Shown one piece after another: positions 43,620 through 53,279 of a stretch of DNA of 64,000 nucleotides; position 1 is the first letter of the stretch; each line of letters opens with the position of its first letter. Location of the stretch: assembly GCA_937891425.1 (NCBI GenBank), contig CALAGD010000024.1, positions 62,001 to 126,000 of the forward strand. The letters are read 5' to 3'. The stretch is from an uncultured Pigmentiphaga sp. (lineage in GTDB: Bacteria > Pseudomonadota > Gammaproteobacteria > Burkholderiales > Burkholderiaceae_B). The translations under genes were made by a program, and so were the position numbers. The notes below the pieces were generated by a model, which saw only the letters and a program-made list of their open reading frames with translations, was not told the DNA's origin and ran no database searches.

Positions 43620-44945
43620 TCAGGCGCCGGCACCAGCGCCCGTACCCATCAACTCATCGAAAGGCACCACCTTCTCGGTAACCTTCGCCTTGTCGAGAAC
43701 ATGCTGGACAACGTTGTCTTCCAGCACGACGGCCTCGACCTCGGCCAGACGGTTGCGGTCTGACAGGTAATAGCTGACGACCTGGGCAGGTTTCTCGTAA
43801 TTCTGGGCGAACTCTTCGATCTTGGCGCGCACCTGTTCAGGCTTGGCCTGAAGATTCTCGCGGCGTACCAGCTCGGCGACCAGCAGCCCCAGCCGAACGC
43901 GGCGCTCGGACTCTTCCTTGAACGCATCCTCCGGCAGCGGCAGTGCCTCGACGTTCTTGACGCCACGCGACCGCATTTCTTCGCGGATGCCCTCGATACG
44001 GCTGCGAACCTCGCCTTCCACCAGCGTCGAGGGCACCTCGAAACTGGCTGCTTTGGCAAGCGCATCCATGACGCTGTTCTTGGTACGGGCCAGCGTGCGG
44101 TTCTTGACTTCACGCTCAAGATTGTTGCGAATATCTTCACGCAACTTCTGGACGTCACCTTCGGTTTGACCCAGCGACCTGGCAAACTCGGCATCGACTT
44201 CGGGCAGGATGCCTTCGGCCACCTCCTTCACCGTCACGGTGAACTCGGCCGTCTTGCCAGCCAGGTTGCTGGCGCCGTAGTTCTCGGGGAAAGTGAGGTT
44301 GAAGGTCTTGGTTTCACCCGCCTTCATGCCCAGCACCGCCTCTTCCACTTCAGGCAACATGCGCCCCTGGCCCACAACGAAGACGAAATCTTCTGCGGTG
44401 CCGCCCTCGAAGGCCTCACCATCGATCTTGCCGACGAAATCCAGCGTGACCCGGTCGTTCTTCTGGGCCGCACGGCCTTCACGCGCTTCGTATTGCGCGC
44501 GCTGCTGGCGCAGGATGTCGATGGTGCGGTCAATCTCGGCGTCGGTGACGCTGCTGACGGTACGCTCGACTTCCAGCTGGGCGAGGTCGGGCAGATCGAT
44601 CTCGGGATAGACCTCGAAGGTAGCGATGAAGTGCATGCTGCCTTCGGGCACCCCTTCCGTCTTGGGTTCGATCCGCGGCATGCCGGCTACCCGCAGGCTG
44701 GCCTCGTTCACCACCTTTTCAAACGCGTCGCTGACCTTGGCGTTGATCACATCCATGCGAATGGCCGGCGCGTGCGTACGCTCGAGAATCGACATCGGCA
44801 CTTTGCCGGGACGAAAGCCGGGAGCCTTCGCTCCGCGCTGAACACGCTTGAGCTGAGCCTGGACATCTTTTTCAATGTCGGCCAGCGCTACGGCCAGCTC
44901 GACGCGGCGTTCGAGGCCGGACAGGGTTTCTACCACAGGCTGCAT
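43620..44945 (-). CDS. tig: Trigger factor
   Basis: The product has 441 residues. The ribosome-binding tail signature GFRPGKVPMSIL is at about 43-54. The FKBP-type PPIase domain is in the middle (KNDRVTLDFVGKIDGEAFEGGTAEDF) and the helical chaperone C-domain follows. It acts on nascent chains at the exit tunnel. The ATG at 44945 has AGG upstream, and frame sequence before it is unrelated. It heads the tig-clpP-clpX run. Confidence 0.97.
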   Translation of the reverse strand: MQPVVETLSGLERRVELAVALADIEKDVQAQLKRVQRGAKAPGFRPGKVPMSILERTHAPAIRMDVINAKVSDAFEKVVNEASLRVAGMPRIEPKTEGVPEGSMHFIATFEVYPEIDLPDLAQLEVERTVSSVTDAEIDRTIDILRQQRAQYEAREGRAAQKNDRVTLDFVGKIDGEAFEGGTAEDFVFVVGQGRMLPEVEEAVLGMKAGETKTFNLTFPENYGASNLAGKTAEFTVTVKEVAEGILPEVDAEFARSLGQTEGDVQKLREDIRNNLEREVKNRTLARTKNSVMDALAKAASFEVPSTLVEGEVRSRIEGIREEMRSRGVKNVEALPLPEDAFKEESERRVRLGLLVAELVRRENLQAKPEQVRAKIEEFAQNYEKPAQVVSYYLSDRNRLAEVEAVVLEDNVVQHVLDKAKVTEKVVPFDELMGTGAGAGA

Positions 44946-45179
44946 GCAAAAACCTATATGAAAAAAGAGTTGATTTCGAAAGGACAAGTATAAAACATCG
45001 GGGCCAACGCCCTTCAGCGCCCGTTCTTGCTCGACCATGCAGCACATGCTGCATGCGAAACTGCATGCGCGGGGCAGGCGGTCAGATTGAGTGCAAGGCC
45101 TTGCAGGCCGGGGCTGCACCACGGGTGCGCCCCTTCGCCAGACCCATGCGGACCTCTTCCGGGCAACCGGGGTTTGCCG

Positions 45180-46505
45180 TCAACCCTGCGCCTGCCTGCG
45201 CGCCCCCCGTCCCCAGAGCGCGTACAGCAATATGGCGCCAAACGTCGCAGTACCAATGCCGTTGAGCGTGAAGTCCCCGAAAGTAAGGGTGAAGTCGCCA
45301 GCACCAAACACCAGGGTAACGGCCGCAACGATCAGGTTGCGGTTGTCGCGGAAATCAACCTGGTTGTCAACCCAGATACGTGCACCAGTCACGGCGATCA
45401 GACCAAAGACTACTACCGCCATGCCGCCCAGTACCGGTCCGGGGATGGTCTGAATCAGGGCACCGAACTTCGGCGAGAAGCCCAGCGCGATGGCGATGAT
45501 GGCGGCAATGACGAAAATCAGCGTGGAATAGATTCGCGTCACGGCCATGACCCCGATATTCTCGGCGTAGGTAGTAACCCCGGTTCCGCCCACGCTGCCG
45601 GACAGCATCGTGGCAATACCATCACCGACAAATGCCCGACCCAGATAATGATCGAGGTCCTTGCCCGTCATGGCGCTCACCGCCTTGATGTGACCCAGGT
45701 TCTCGGCCACCAGGATCACGACGACCGGTACGATCAGGCCCATCGCGCCCAGCTGAAACTCGGGATGCGTGAACTCGGGAACCCCGACCCAGGGCGCTGC
45801 CGCCACTTTCGAGAAATCGATGGCGGGGCCCAGGCCCAGCACGTTCGCGACCACATAGTAAATGATGAAGGCCAGTATGAGGCCCACCAGGATGAGCAGT
45901 CGTTGCACCACACCGCGCGTGAACACGCCCACGCTACCCACGCACAGGATGGTGATCAGCGCCATGATCGCGTCGAAGGTCGAGCTGCCCATGGCACCTT
46001 TGGCGGCGATCGGGGCAAGGTTCAGCCCGATCACGGCCACCACTGCACCCGTCACCACGGGCGGCATGAGCGCTTCGATCCAGGCCGAACCCTTTTCCGA
46101 CCGCGCGTTCATGAACCATACGAGCAACCCGACCAGCGTATAGACGAACCCGCAGGCCACGATGCCACCCAGAGCCACGGCGATGTTCGGGTTGGGCCCG
46201 CTACCGGAATAGCCCGTGACTGCGATCACGCCCCCGATGAACGCGAAACTCGAGCCGAGGTAGCTGGGCACGCGCCCACGGACGAACAGGAAGAAAATTA
46301 GCGTGCCCACCCCGGACATCAGGATGGCGATGTTGGGGTTGAACCCCATCAGCAGAGGCGCCAGTATGGTGGAGCCAAACATCGCCACGACGTGTTGCGC
46401 CCCCATGGCGACGCTATGCCCGAGCGCAAGGCGCTCATCGGGCGCAACGGTAGCGGCGGCGTCAGTATCGACACGCCGCCAGCGCGGAAAGAAGGTTTCG
46501 GACAT
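45180..46505 (-). CDS. NCS2-family uracil/pyrimidine permease (RutG/UraA type)
   Basis: The product has 441 residues and about 14 membrane segments. The family motifs QHVVAMFGSTILAPLL, VILVAENLGHIKAV and GDGIATMLSGSVGGTGVTTYAENIGVMAVT are present. From memory the sequence is closest to RutG, which imports uracil or thymine by proton symport. The C-terminal region is complete. No rut or pyrimidine genes are beside it. The ribosome site is weak. Confidence 0.92.
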   Translation of the reverse strand: MSETFFPRWRRVDTDAAATVAPDERLALGHSVAMGAQHVVAMFGSTILAPLLMGFNPNIAILMSGVGTLIFFLFVRGRVPSYLGSSFAFIGGVIAVTGYSGSGPNPNIAVALGGIVACGFVYTLVGLLVWFMNARSEKGSAWIEALMPPVVTGAVVAVIGLNLAPIAAKGAMGSSTFDAIMALITILCVGSVGVFTRGVVQRLLILVGLILAFIIYYVVANVLGLGPAIDFSKVAAAPWVGVPEFTHPEFQLGAMGLIVPVVVILVAENLGHIKAVSAMTGKDLDHYLGRAFVGDGIATMLSGSVGGTGVTTYAENIGVMAVTRIYSTLIFVIAAIIAIALGFSPKFGALIQTIPGPVLGGMAVVVFGLIAVTGARIWVDNQVDFRDNRNLIVAAVTLVFGAGDFTLTFGDFTLNGIGTATFGAILLYALWGRGARRQAQG

Positions 46506-46771
46506 GATGGAGAGAACTCGCTGAGTGGTGTTGTTGATGTTTTGCGTTCTTCTTCGGTGCGGGCACATGGCGGGCTCGCCGCCCACCTCTGCCGGCGCGC
46601 ATTATGCCTTGATATGACCCCCGCTGTGCGGGGTTCGTACGTGCGAAGACACGAATCGAGTGAGTTGGCAACGGTTGTGTATGCGACACGCCACGAAATC
46701 GCACACGCAAGGGGGTCGATGCCCGGTTGCGCCCTGCCCCTGCCATCGCGCCGGCGCAGGCGCAGGCGCAC

Positions 46772-48748
46772 TCAGCGCCGCATGCCCTCTTCACGCGACG
46801 GTGCCAACATTCCCCCGTTCAGGATATGGTCGACCTTGCGCAACAGGCTGTTCAGCGTAAACGGTTTGGTCAGCATCTCCATGCCCGGCTTCAGAAAGTT
46901 GCTGCTGATCGCGCTTTCGGCGTACCCGGTCATGAACAGGATCGGCAGACTCGGGCGCAGGGCGAGGACCTGATCGGCCAGATCGCGCCCATTCAGGCCC
47001 GGCAGCCCGACATCCGTGATCATCAGGTCAAGATGCTTGGGTGACTGCAGGATGCGCAAAGCGGCAGCACTGTCACCCGCCTCGTGCACGATGAACCCCG
47101 ACTGCTGCAGCACTTCCACGATCAGGTAGCGCACTGCGGGCTCATCCTCCACCACCAGCAATGCGAACCCGGCGCCTTCCACACTGGCGCTGGAATGCCT
47201 TTCCTCCGGCGGCAAGGCAGCCTCGCCCGAGAAGCGTGGCAAGTAGAGCTCGATGCACGTTCCTGCCCCTGGCCGGCTCTTCAGGTGCACGAAACCTTCC
47301 GACTGGCGGGTGAACCCGTGCACCATGGACAGCCCCAGCCCGGTACCTGCCCCGACCGGCTTGGTAGTAAAGAACGGGTCGAAGGCGCGCGCCGCCACTT
47401 CCGGCGGCATCCCGGCACCGTTGTCGCTGACCGCAATGCATACGTACTCGCCCGGTGCAACGTCATGCAGACGGGCCGTCCGCTCTCCGACGCAGGGCGC
47501 ATTACGGGTAGAGACGGTCAGCGTACCGCCGTCCGGCATGGCATCACGTGCATTGATGACAAGGTTCAGCAGCGCGTTCTCCAGCTGGTGCGGATCACAC
47601 CGTGTCAGCCACAAGTCGCTCGCGGTGTTGAATTCCAGCGCGATGTTCTCGCCCAGTGTGCGGCGAAACAGCTCGGCAAGCGACCGTACCAGCGTGTTGG
47701 CGTTCACCGGCTGTGGCGCCAGCGGCTGCCGCCGCGCAAATGCGAGCAGCCGATGGGTGAGAGAAGCCGCACGGTGGGCCGCTGCCAGTGCCGCATCGGC
47801 ATAACGCTCCAGCCGCGGCCGGGCCTCTTCCGGCATCAACTGCTTGAGCAACTCGAGGCTACCGATCATGCCGGTGAGCAGGTTGTTGAAGTCGTGCGCA
47901 ATCCCCCCGGTCAGCTGCCCGATGCTTTCCATGCGCTGGGCGTGGGCAAGCTCGGCTCGGGTTTCTTCCAGCGCCATTTGAGTCTTGCGCTGCTCGGTGA
48001 TGTCGCGGGTAATCTTGGCGAACCCCAGCAGCGTGCCGTCCGGCCCATGAATGGGATCGAGCACCACATTCGCCCAGAAACGGCTGCCATCCTTGCGCAC
48101 CCGCCAGCCCTCGGATTCAAACTGGCCGTGGCGGATGGCCGACGCCAACGAGCGTGCAGGCAAACCATGAGCGCGGTCTTCCTCGGTGTAAAAAACTGAA
48201 AAATGCTGGCCAATGATGTCCGAAGCGGTATACCCTTTTATACGTTGGGCTCCGCTATTCCAGTTCGTTATCACGCCCTCGGCATCCAGCATGAAGATTG
48301 CGTAGTCGACGACGCCGTCCACCAGCGTCCGGAACTGCCGCTCGCTCTGCCGCAAGGTTTCCAGCGCTTCGAATTCGGCAGTTACGTCGCGTACCATCAG
48401 CAGGTAACCGCTCCCCGCAGATTGCGGCAGAGGATATCGACGGACGCGCGCCCGGAACGAATGGCCTTGCTTGTGCATGAGCCATTCTTCGGCCTCGAAC
48501 TTTTCGGGCGATGCAACGGTCTCACGAGATGACAACGTACCGGCCGGGTGAAGCCCCTGCACGATTTTCCAGAAAGGCAGCTGACGCCCATGCAGCTCGG
48601 CTGCAGCATAACCGGTCACACTTGCAACCGCCTGGTTGCTGCTGATCACTTTTCCACCGGAATCCAGAAGAAAGATTGCCTGGTCTCGGACTGCGTCGAC
48701 CAGTGTTTGCGGGGCAAGACGGAATGGATGGCCGGTTTGGCTTGTCAT
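46772..48748 (-). CDS. PAS-containing hybrid sensor histidine kinase
   Basis: The product has 658 residues. Two PAS domains (about 15-125 and 140-260) are followed by the HisKA domain with H-box GGIAHDFNNLLTG, the HATPase domain (NLVINARDAMPDGG, DNGAGMPPEVAARAFDPFFTTK, GTGLGLSMVHGF) and a C-terminal receiver with phospho-Asp in DLMITDVGLPGLNG. No membrane segment is present, so it is cytosolic and probably senses a small ligand or redox state. No partner response regulator or phosphotransfer protein lies nearby. It is divergent from infA2 with only 27 bases between start codons. Confidence 0.93.
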   Translation of the reverse strand: MTSQTGHPFRLAPQTLVDAVRDQAIFLLDSGGKVISSNQAVASVTGYAAAELHGRQLPFWKIVQGLHPAGTLSSRETVASPEKFEAEEWLMHKQGHSFRARVRRYPLPQSAGSGYLLMVRDVTAEFEALETLRQSERQFRTLVDGVVDYAIFMLDAEGVITNWNSGAQRIKGYTASDIIGQHFSVFYTEEDRAHGLPARSLASAIRHGQFESEGWRVRKDGSRFWANVVLDPIHGPDGTLLGFAKITRDITEQRKTQMALEETRAELAHAQRMESIGQLTGGIAHDFNNLLTGMIGSLELLKQLMPEEARPRLERYADAALAAAHRAASLTHRLLAFARRQPLAPQPVNANTLVRSLAELFRRTLGENIALEFNTASDLWLTRCDPHQLENALLNLVINARDAMPDGGTLTVSTRNAPCVGERTARLHDVAPGEYVCIAVSDNGAGMPPEVAARAFDPFFTTKPVGAGTGLGLSMVHGFTRQSEGFVHLKSRPGAGTCIELYLPRFSGEAALPPEERHSSASVEGAGFALLVVEDEPAVRYLIVEVLQQSGFIVHEAGDSAAALRILQSPKHLDLMITDVGLPGLNGRDLADQVLALRPSLPILFMTGYAESAISSNFLKPGMEMLTKPFTLNSLLRKVDHILNGGMLAPSREEGMRR

Positions 48749-48775
48749 GAAAATTTTCTATATCGGAGGTGTGTA

Positions 48776-49033
48776 TTGTCGAGAGAAGAACTGATTGCAA
48801 TGGATGGCATTGTCGAAGAAGTGCTGCCGGATTCGAAATTCCGGGTGACCCTCGATAATGGTCATGCCCTGACCGCTTACTCCTCGGGGAAGATGCGCAA
48901 GAACCACATCCGCATTCTCGCGGGTGATCGGGTGTCACTGGAAATCTCCCCGTACGACCTCTCAAAGGGGCGCATCGTCTACCGCCACTTGCCCCCGCGG
49001 CACGCTCCTGCATCTGCTACACGGCCGCGCTGA
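48776..49033 (+). CDS. infA: Translation initiation factor IF-1, second paralogue
   Basis: The product has 85 residues. The start is TTG at 48776, preceded by GGAGGT; it gives MSREELIAMDGIVEEVLPDSKFRV. The S1/OB fold is complete (NGHALTAYSSGKMRKNHIRILAGDRV, SPYDLSKGRIVYRH). Burkholderiales carry a canonical infA with the ribosomal proteins and a second copy of this kind, which has a longer C-terminus. A TTG start may limit its level. The role relative to the main IF-1 is not known; some paralogues act in cold or stress. Confidence 0.9.
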   Translation: MSREELIAMDGIVEEVLPDSKFRVTLDNGHALTAYSSGKMRKNHIRILAGDRVSLEISPYDLSKGRIVYRHLPPRHAPASATRPR

Positions 49034-49600
49034 GCGGCTTGCATCAGTAGGGCTGATTCGGGTTCGCGGCCCTGCGGATTGCAGGGACACAACCGTTACC
49101 ACGGCAGTTGACGCCGAAGCGCTGACGTCCCCGTTGCCATGCTACCACCGTATGCCGGAATGCCGGCGTCGCAGGCACCATCTCCTGGCGCCACGCGAGC
49201 AGGAGCGCAAGATTCGGTCCCAGCGTTGTCAACGCGCCGCACGCGGGCACTGTCGTTGCTGATCTCGCCGCTGAATGCTGGTGTGGTTGCACCGTGGCCA
49301 ACACGGCAGCTTCGGGTACCGGCGTGAACTTCAACTCGTGGAGGGATGCCCTCTGGTGAAATTCTCTTTCTTGGTCGAAGAACTTCTGTGTTACCATTGG
49401 CTCGACGTCGATATGCCAACGCGCTGCCTGCGCGTATTGCAGTCCACCGAGTCACTGGCACATCACCGTCCCCGGCGTCGCACGCATTGGGGTCGAACTC
49501 AGATTCAGACGCCACCCGACAGCATACGGCGACCCAGCCCCCGTCCTGAAAACGACACAAGCATAAAACGCGGACGCGTTCCGCACCACTCACATCTCGA
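49034..49600. other. 567-base stretch without a recognisable gene
   Basis: Frames on both strands of up to about 165 codons exist but have Arg/Ala/Pro-rich composition, no ribosome sites and no family resemblance. The scpB promoter probably lies near the 3' end. No strong hairpin with a T tract after infA2 was seen. Confidence 0.45.
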
Positions 49601-50245
49601 ATGATGAATACCAGCGAGGCTAAACTCGTCCTGGAAACTGCCTTGTTATGTGCGAATCAACCACTTTCGCTTGCCGAGTTGCGCAAGCTGTTTGTTGACG
49701 AACTCGACGCAGACACCATCCGGTCCATCCTGGATGAACTCAAGGAAGACTGGCGCGATCGGGGACTCGAGCTCGTCAATGTCGCAGCGGGCTGGCGGTT
49801 TCAAAGCCGACCGTCCATGCGCGTGTACCTCGAACGCCTGAATCCCGAACGGCCGCCCAAGTATTCCCGCGCCGTGCTCGAAACCCTGGCCATCATTGCT
49901 TACAAGCAACCGGTGACCCGCGGCGACATTGAGGAAATACGTGGTGTCACCGTGTCCTCGAACGTCATTCGTACGCTGGAAGACCGCAACTGGATTGAAG
50001 TCATCGGACATCGTGACGCGCCGGGTCGGCCCGCCCTGTTTGGAACCACTCGCCAGTTCCTCAGCGATCTTGGCCTGTCCGCCCTGGACGAACTCCCTCC
50101 CCTCGAAACGGCCGAGGCCGCCGAGGCCCTGGCCGAACTGGCTCTTGAGTCGCCCTCCACGGACAACGGCTCCATGGAGGAATCCGAATCCGCAGCCGAC
50201 TCTGCGTCTGAGCAAGAAAACACTCGTACAACGTCGCAATCATGA
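49601..50245 (+). CDS. scpB: Segregation and condensation protein B
   Basis: The product has 214 residues with tandem winged-helix domains. LVLETALLCANQPLSLAELRKLF and PPKYSRAVLETLAIIAYKQPVTRGDIEEIRGV...VIRTLEDRNWIE are family signatures. It forms the kleisin sub-complex of SMC with ScpA; scpA is not adjacent. The acidic tail after residue 165 (Glu/Ser-rich) is not conserved. The start has two Met codons. Its stop overlaps rluB (ATGA). Confidence 0.94.
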   Translation: MMNTSEAKLVLETALLCANQPLSLAELRKLFVDELDADTIRSILDELKEDWRDRGLELVNVAAGWRFQSRPSMRVYLERLNPERPPKYSRAVLETLAIIAYKQPVTRGDIEEIRGVTVSSNVIRTLEDRNWIEVIGHRDAPGRPALFGTTRQFLSDLGLSALDELPPLETAEAAEALAELALESPSTDNGSMEESESAADSASEQENTRTTSQS

Positions 50246-52221
50246 AAGAATTTTCCCGCGAATCCGCTGCTGAAGTTGTATCCTCCTCCACCCAAGTGGA
50301 TGCGGCTTCGGGGCAAACGGTCGAGGTGACCATGTCCACACAACGCGTCAATGGGAAAGCTGACGCCCCCGGAGCCAAACCTGCTCGCGCCCGCCGTGGC
50401 AGTCTGCGCACGCCCTTTCGTCGCCGCCGGGCCATCAACGAATCCGGCACTCGCTCTGACGTCAGTACCCTGCAGCAAGCCCAGGCTACCGAAAGCGCCG
50501 AACAGGGCGATGTCCTGGGAACCGCCCCTGGCGAAACGGTCGCGGCTTCCAGCCGCCCCCGGCGTAGCGCCCCGCGTGTAACGGCACGGAAGTCGCGCGC
50601 AAAAGGAAGCCAGAACGGACTGTCCAGCGGCAACGATGGCATCCAGTCTGCACTGCCCTTCAGCGCGGACAACGACGAAACAGACGAGTTCGCGGACGCA
50701 GGGTACGAGAGTGGCTTGTCTTCGGCTGCCGGCGACCCGGCTGGCGAAGACGAAATCTGGTCGTCCGCTCCCAGGGCAACGGATGCCCGACAGGCCACCG
50801 CCACCAGTTCCAGCAGCGTCGACACGGCAGCGGCTGCCGGCGTCGACTTCGGACCCGACGAGGATGCCGATGCAGCTCTGGCTCGCATTCGGCCCAGCAA
50901 CGACCTGCGGCAGCGGCTCAGCAAGTACCTTGCGAGTGACGTGGTCATGCCCAAGTTGCACAAGGTGCTGGCCGACGCCGGGATCGGATCGCGCCGCGAG
51001 ATGGAAGAGCTCATCATAGCGGGACGGGTCTCGGTCAATGGCGAACCAGCGCACATCGGGCAGCGCGTTGGGCCGAACGACGTGGTACGCGTGAATGGCA
51101 AACAGATCGATCGCCGTACCCGGCGCGCGCCGCGCGTCATTCTCTACCACAAGCCGGCTGGCGAAATCGTCACGCATGAAGATCCGGGCGGCCGTCCCAC
51201 CGTGTTCGGGCGCCTGCCGAAAGTCAAGAACGGCAAATGGGTGTCCGTCGGCCGCCTCGACCTCAATACGGAGGGGCTGCTCATCTTCACGACCTCGGGC
51301 GACCTCGCCAATCGACTGATGCATCCGCGCTACGGTATTGAGCGCGAATATGCGGTGCGCATCCTGGGCGAACTCACCGAGGAACAACGACATGCCCTCC
51401 TTCACGGAGTCGAGCTCGAAGACGGCATCGCTGCCTTCGGGTCGCTCGAGTACCTGGGTGGTGAGGGCGCCAATCGCTGGTATCGGGTCACGTTGAAGGA
51501 AGGCCGCAATCGAGAAGTGCGGCGCATGTTCGAAGCCATGGGCATTACGGTCAGCCGACTGATACGCACCCGATTCGGCGATATCACTCTGCCGCGCAAC
51601 CTGCGCCGTGGCCGCTGGGAAGAGCTCGATAGTGCCCTGGTGACGGCTCTCATGCTGCGCCTCGGGCTGATCCGCGACGAAGACGGGCGCGGGCGCCGCG
51701 GATCCAGCCAGCCAATCTCCCATGACAGTGCGCTGCCGCCGGGTTTCGGTACCCTTGAGCAGAACGGCATGCATGGGGCCCGCATTGGCCGCCGTGGCAA
51801 GCTGCAAGGCGGACGCAAGACGGTCACTCCCCACCCCTCCGACCCATTTGGCATCGGCATTCCCTTGTCCATGCTGGGCGATCAGGTCGCCGCGCCGCGG
51901 TCGCTGAGCATCACCGGGGGGTTTGCCAATGGGCACCCGCACGCGAATCTGCGTTCGGCGTCGAAGGGCAACAAACGCAAGGGCGGCGGCCGCAAGGGCG
52001 GACGACGCGAGGGCGACTTCGATGGTGCTGGAGCAACGTTCAGTGGCAACAGCACTACGGCCGGCCCGGGCGGGCGCGACGCCCGCAATACACGCGGCAA
52101 GAAGAACGTCAAGCGCGGCGGGCGTGGTCCCCGCATCGGCGCAGCCGACGAGCGCCAGCCAAAGAATGCTCGTGCGCACGAGTCGCATCTGGCGGCGGTC
52201 GTCACGCGCAAGCCGTACTGA
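50242..52221 (+). CDS. rluB: 23S rRNA pseudouridine-2605 synthase with long N- and C-terminal extensions
   Basis: The product has 659 residues against about 290 in E. coli. The first 225 residues are low-complexity (Ser/Ala/Thr/Asp, with basic patches such as KPARARRGSLRTPFRRRRA). The S4 domain follows (MPKLHKVLADAGIGSRREMEELII). The RsuA/RluB catalytic domain has Asp340 in GRLDLNTEGLLIF. The last 120 residues are Gly/Arg/Lys-rich (KGNKRKGGGRKGGRREG) and look like an RNA-binding tail. The scpB-rluB coupling is conserved in beta- and gammaproteobacteria. Confidence 0.93.
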   Translation: MKEFSRESAAEVVSSSTQVDAASGQTVEVTMSTQRVNGKADAPGAKPARARRGSLRTPFRRRRAINESGTRSDVSTLQQAQATESAEQGDVLGTAPGETVAASSRPRRSAPRVTARKSRAKGSQNGLSSGNDGIQSALPFSADNDETDEFADAGYESGLSSAAGDPAGEDEIWSSAPRATDARQATATSSSSVDTAAAAGVDFGPDEDADAALARIRPSNDLRQRLSKYLASDVVMPKLHKVLADAGIGSRREMEELIIAGRVSVNGEPAHIGQRVGPNDVVRVNGKQIDRRTRRAPRVILYHKPAGEIVTHEDPGGRPTVFGRLPKVKNGKWVSVGRLDLNTEGLLIFTTSGDLANRLMHPRYGIEREYAVRILGELTEEQRHALLHGVELEDGIAAFGSLEYLGGEGANRWYRVTLKEGRNREVRRMFEAMGITVSRLIRTRFGDITLPRNLRRGRWEELDSALVTALMLRLGLIRDEDGRGRRGSSQPISHDSALPPGFGTLEQNGMHGARIGRRGKLQGGRKTVTPHPSDPFGIGIPLSMLGDQVAAPRSLSITGGFANGHPHANLRSASKGNKRKGGGRKGGRREGDFDGAGATFSGNSTTAGPGGRDARNTRGKKNVKRGGRGPRIGAADERQPKNARAHESHLAAVVTRKPY

Positions 52222-52257
52222 AGCCTGACCGGGCTGCCTTGCCGCCACGGCGCAATG

Positions 52258-52288
52258 TTGGACGCCTGGCGGCGAAGTCATTTACAAT
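52258..52288 (+). promoter_or_regulatory. Possible promoter of the cytochrome c pair
   Basis: TTGGAC (52258-52263), 19 bases and TACAAT (52283-52288) lie about 105 bases before the first cytochrome start. The spacer is longer than ideal. Confidence 0.4.
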
Positions 52289-52392
52289 CGCAGAGCCTTG
52301 GGCGACAGCGCTAGCCCTTAACGCTGCGCCCACTCAGATTCACTCTGCATAAGTACAACGCAGAATACAAGAGACACTTGATAGAGTATCCC

Positions 52393-52737
52393 ATGAGCAT
52401 TGGCAAACTGCGGATCATTCCCGCGTTGGTGATTTTGGCTGCTGGTTCTTCTGTTGGCGCCACTTACGCACAGGAAACCATCAAAGGTGACCCGGAGGCC
52501 GCGAAAACCAAAGTATCGATGTGCATCGGCTGTCACGGTATTCCTGGCTATCGGGCCAGCTTCCCCGAGGTCTACCGGGTTCCGAAAATTGCCGGGCAAA
52601 ATGCTGCCTACATAGAAGCCGCCCTACGCCAGTACGCTAGCGGTGCCAGAACGCACCCCACCATGGATGCGATCTCGAAAGCGCTGTCCGAACAGGACAT
52701 CGCCGACTTGGCTGCGTACTATGCCAACCTCAAATAA
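52393..52737 (+). CDS. Small class I cytochrome c (first of two)
   Basis: The product has 114 residues. A Sec signal (SIGKLRIIPALVILAAGSSVGATYAQE) leads to one heme site CIGCH and distal Met in HPTMDAI. It is periplasmic and monoheme. The ATG at 52393 is preferred to an in-frame TTG 15 bases earlier. It lies 15 bases before a second, related cytochrome; the pair resembles the tandem c-type cytochromes (cytochrome c4/c553-like) of Alcaligenaceae that link dehydrogenases to terminal oxidases. Confidence 0.9.
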   Translation: MSIGKLRIIPALVILAAGSSVGATYAQETIKGDPEAAKTKVSMCIGCHGIPGYRASFPEVYRVPKIAGQNAAYIEAALRQYASGARTHPTMDAISKALSEQDIADLAAYYANLK

Positions 52738-52752
52738 GTATGGGGCAACTCA

Positions 52753-53115
52753 ATGAAGCGTTTTTCCCTCGGCCTTGTATTCGTAGCATTCACCACTTTC
52801 GCCACTGGTGCTGGCGCTGCAGACCTCGCAGCCGGTAAGGCGGTATTCGAAAAATTCAACTGCGCCTCCTGCCACGGCGCCGATGCCAGGACATCCATCG
52901 ATCCGTCGTATCCGGTACTCGCCGGACAACACGCCGACTATCTCGCGCATGCGCTGCGCAGCTACAAACGTGGGCAGGCAGGCATGCCGGCCATGGCCAA
53001 CGTGCGCAAGAATGCGGTCATGGGCGCTTTCGCCGTTCAATTGTCAGATCAGGAAATCCGCGACGTCGCCGCGTGGCTGGCTTCGCTACCTGGCCCCCTG
53101 GCGACGCGCAAGTAA
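52753..53115 (+). CDS. Small class I cytochrome c (second of two)
   Basis: The product has 120 residues. The signal peptide is KRFSLGLVFVAFTTFATGAGAA, the heme site CASCH, and the axial Met in GMPAMANVR. Its fold resembles one half of diheme cytochrome c4. It is co-transcribed with the upstream cytochrome and convergent with the 2-hydroxyacid dehydrogenase gene. Confidence 0.9.
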   Translation: MKRFSLGLVFVAFTTFATGAGAADLAAGKAVFEKFNCASCHGADARTSIDPSYPVLAGQHADYLAHALRSYKRGQAGMPAMANVRKNAVMGAFAVQLSDQEIRDVAAWLASLPGPLATRK

Positions 53116-53128
53116 GCGCCCTCTGCTT

Positions 53129-53154
53129 GGCCTGAACATCCAGCCGTTCAGGCC
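53129..53154. terminator. Hairpin between the cytochrome genes and the convergent lldD-like gene
   Basis: The perfect 9-base stem GGCCTGAAC / GTTCAGGCC has an 8-base loop and no T tract on either side. It may end or protect the cytochrome transcript. Confidence 0.45.
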
Positions 53155-53279
53155 CCAACGCCGAGCATCGACAGGGCCCATGCCCGATGGTGTCGACGCG
53201 AAGCCGTCTTTCTTCTTGCCCAATAGCCTTCGTATGGGCCGCGCGCCTTGAGGCCGCGGCCCGTACGCTTCAACTGGCG

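Noticed and set aside
49900..52281. A 793-codon open frame on the minus strand opposite scpB/rluB
   Set aside because: It is antisense to two well-recognised genes, is rich in Arg, Ala, Gly and Val, and matches no family. High GC content leaves such frames open by chance.
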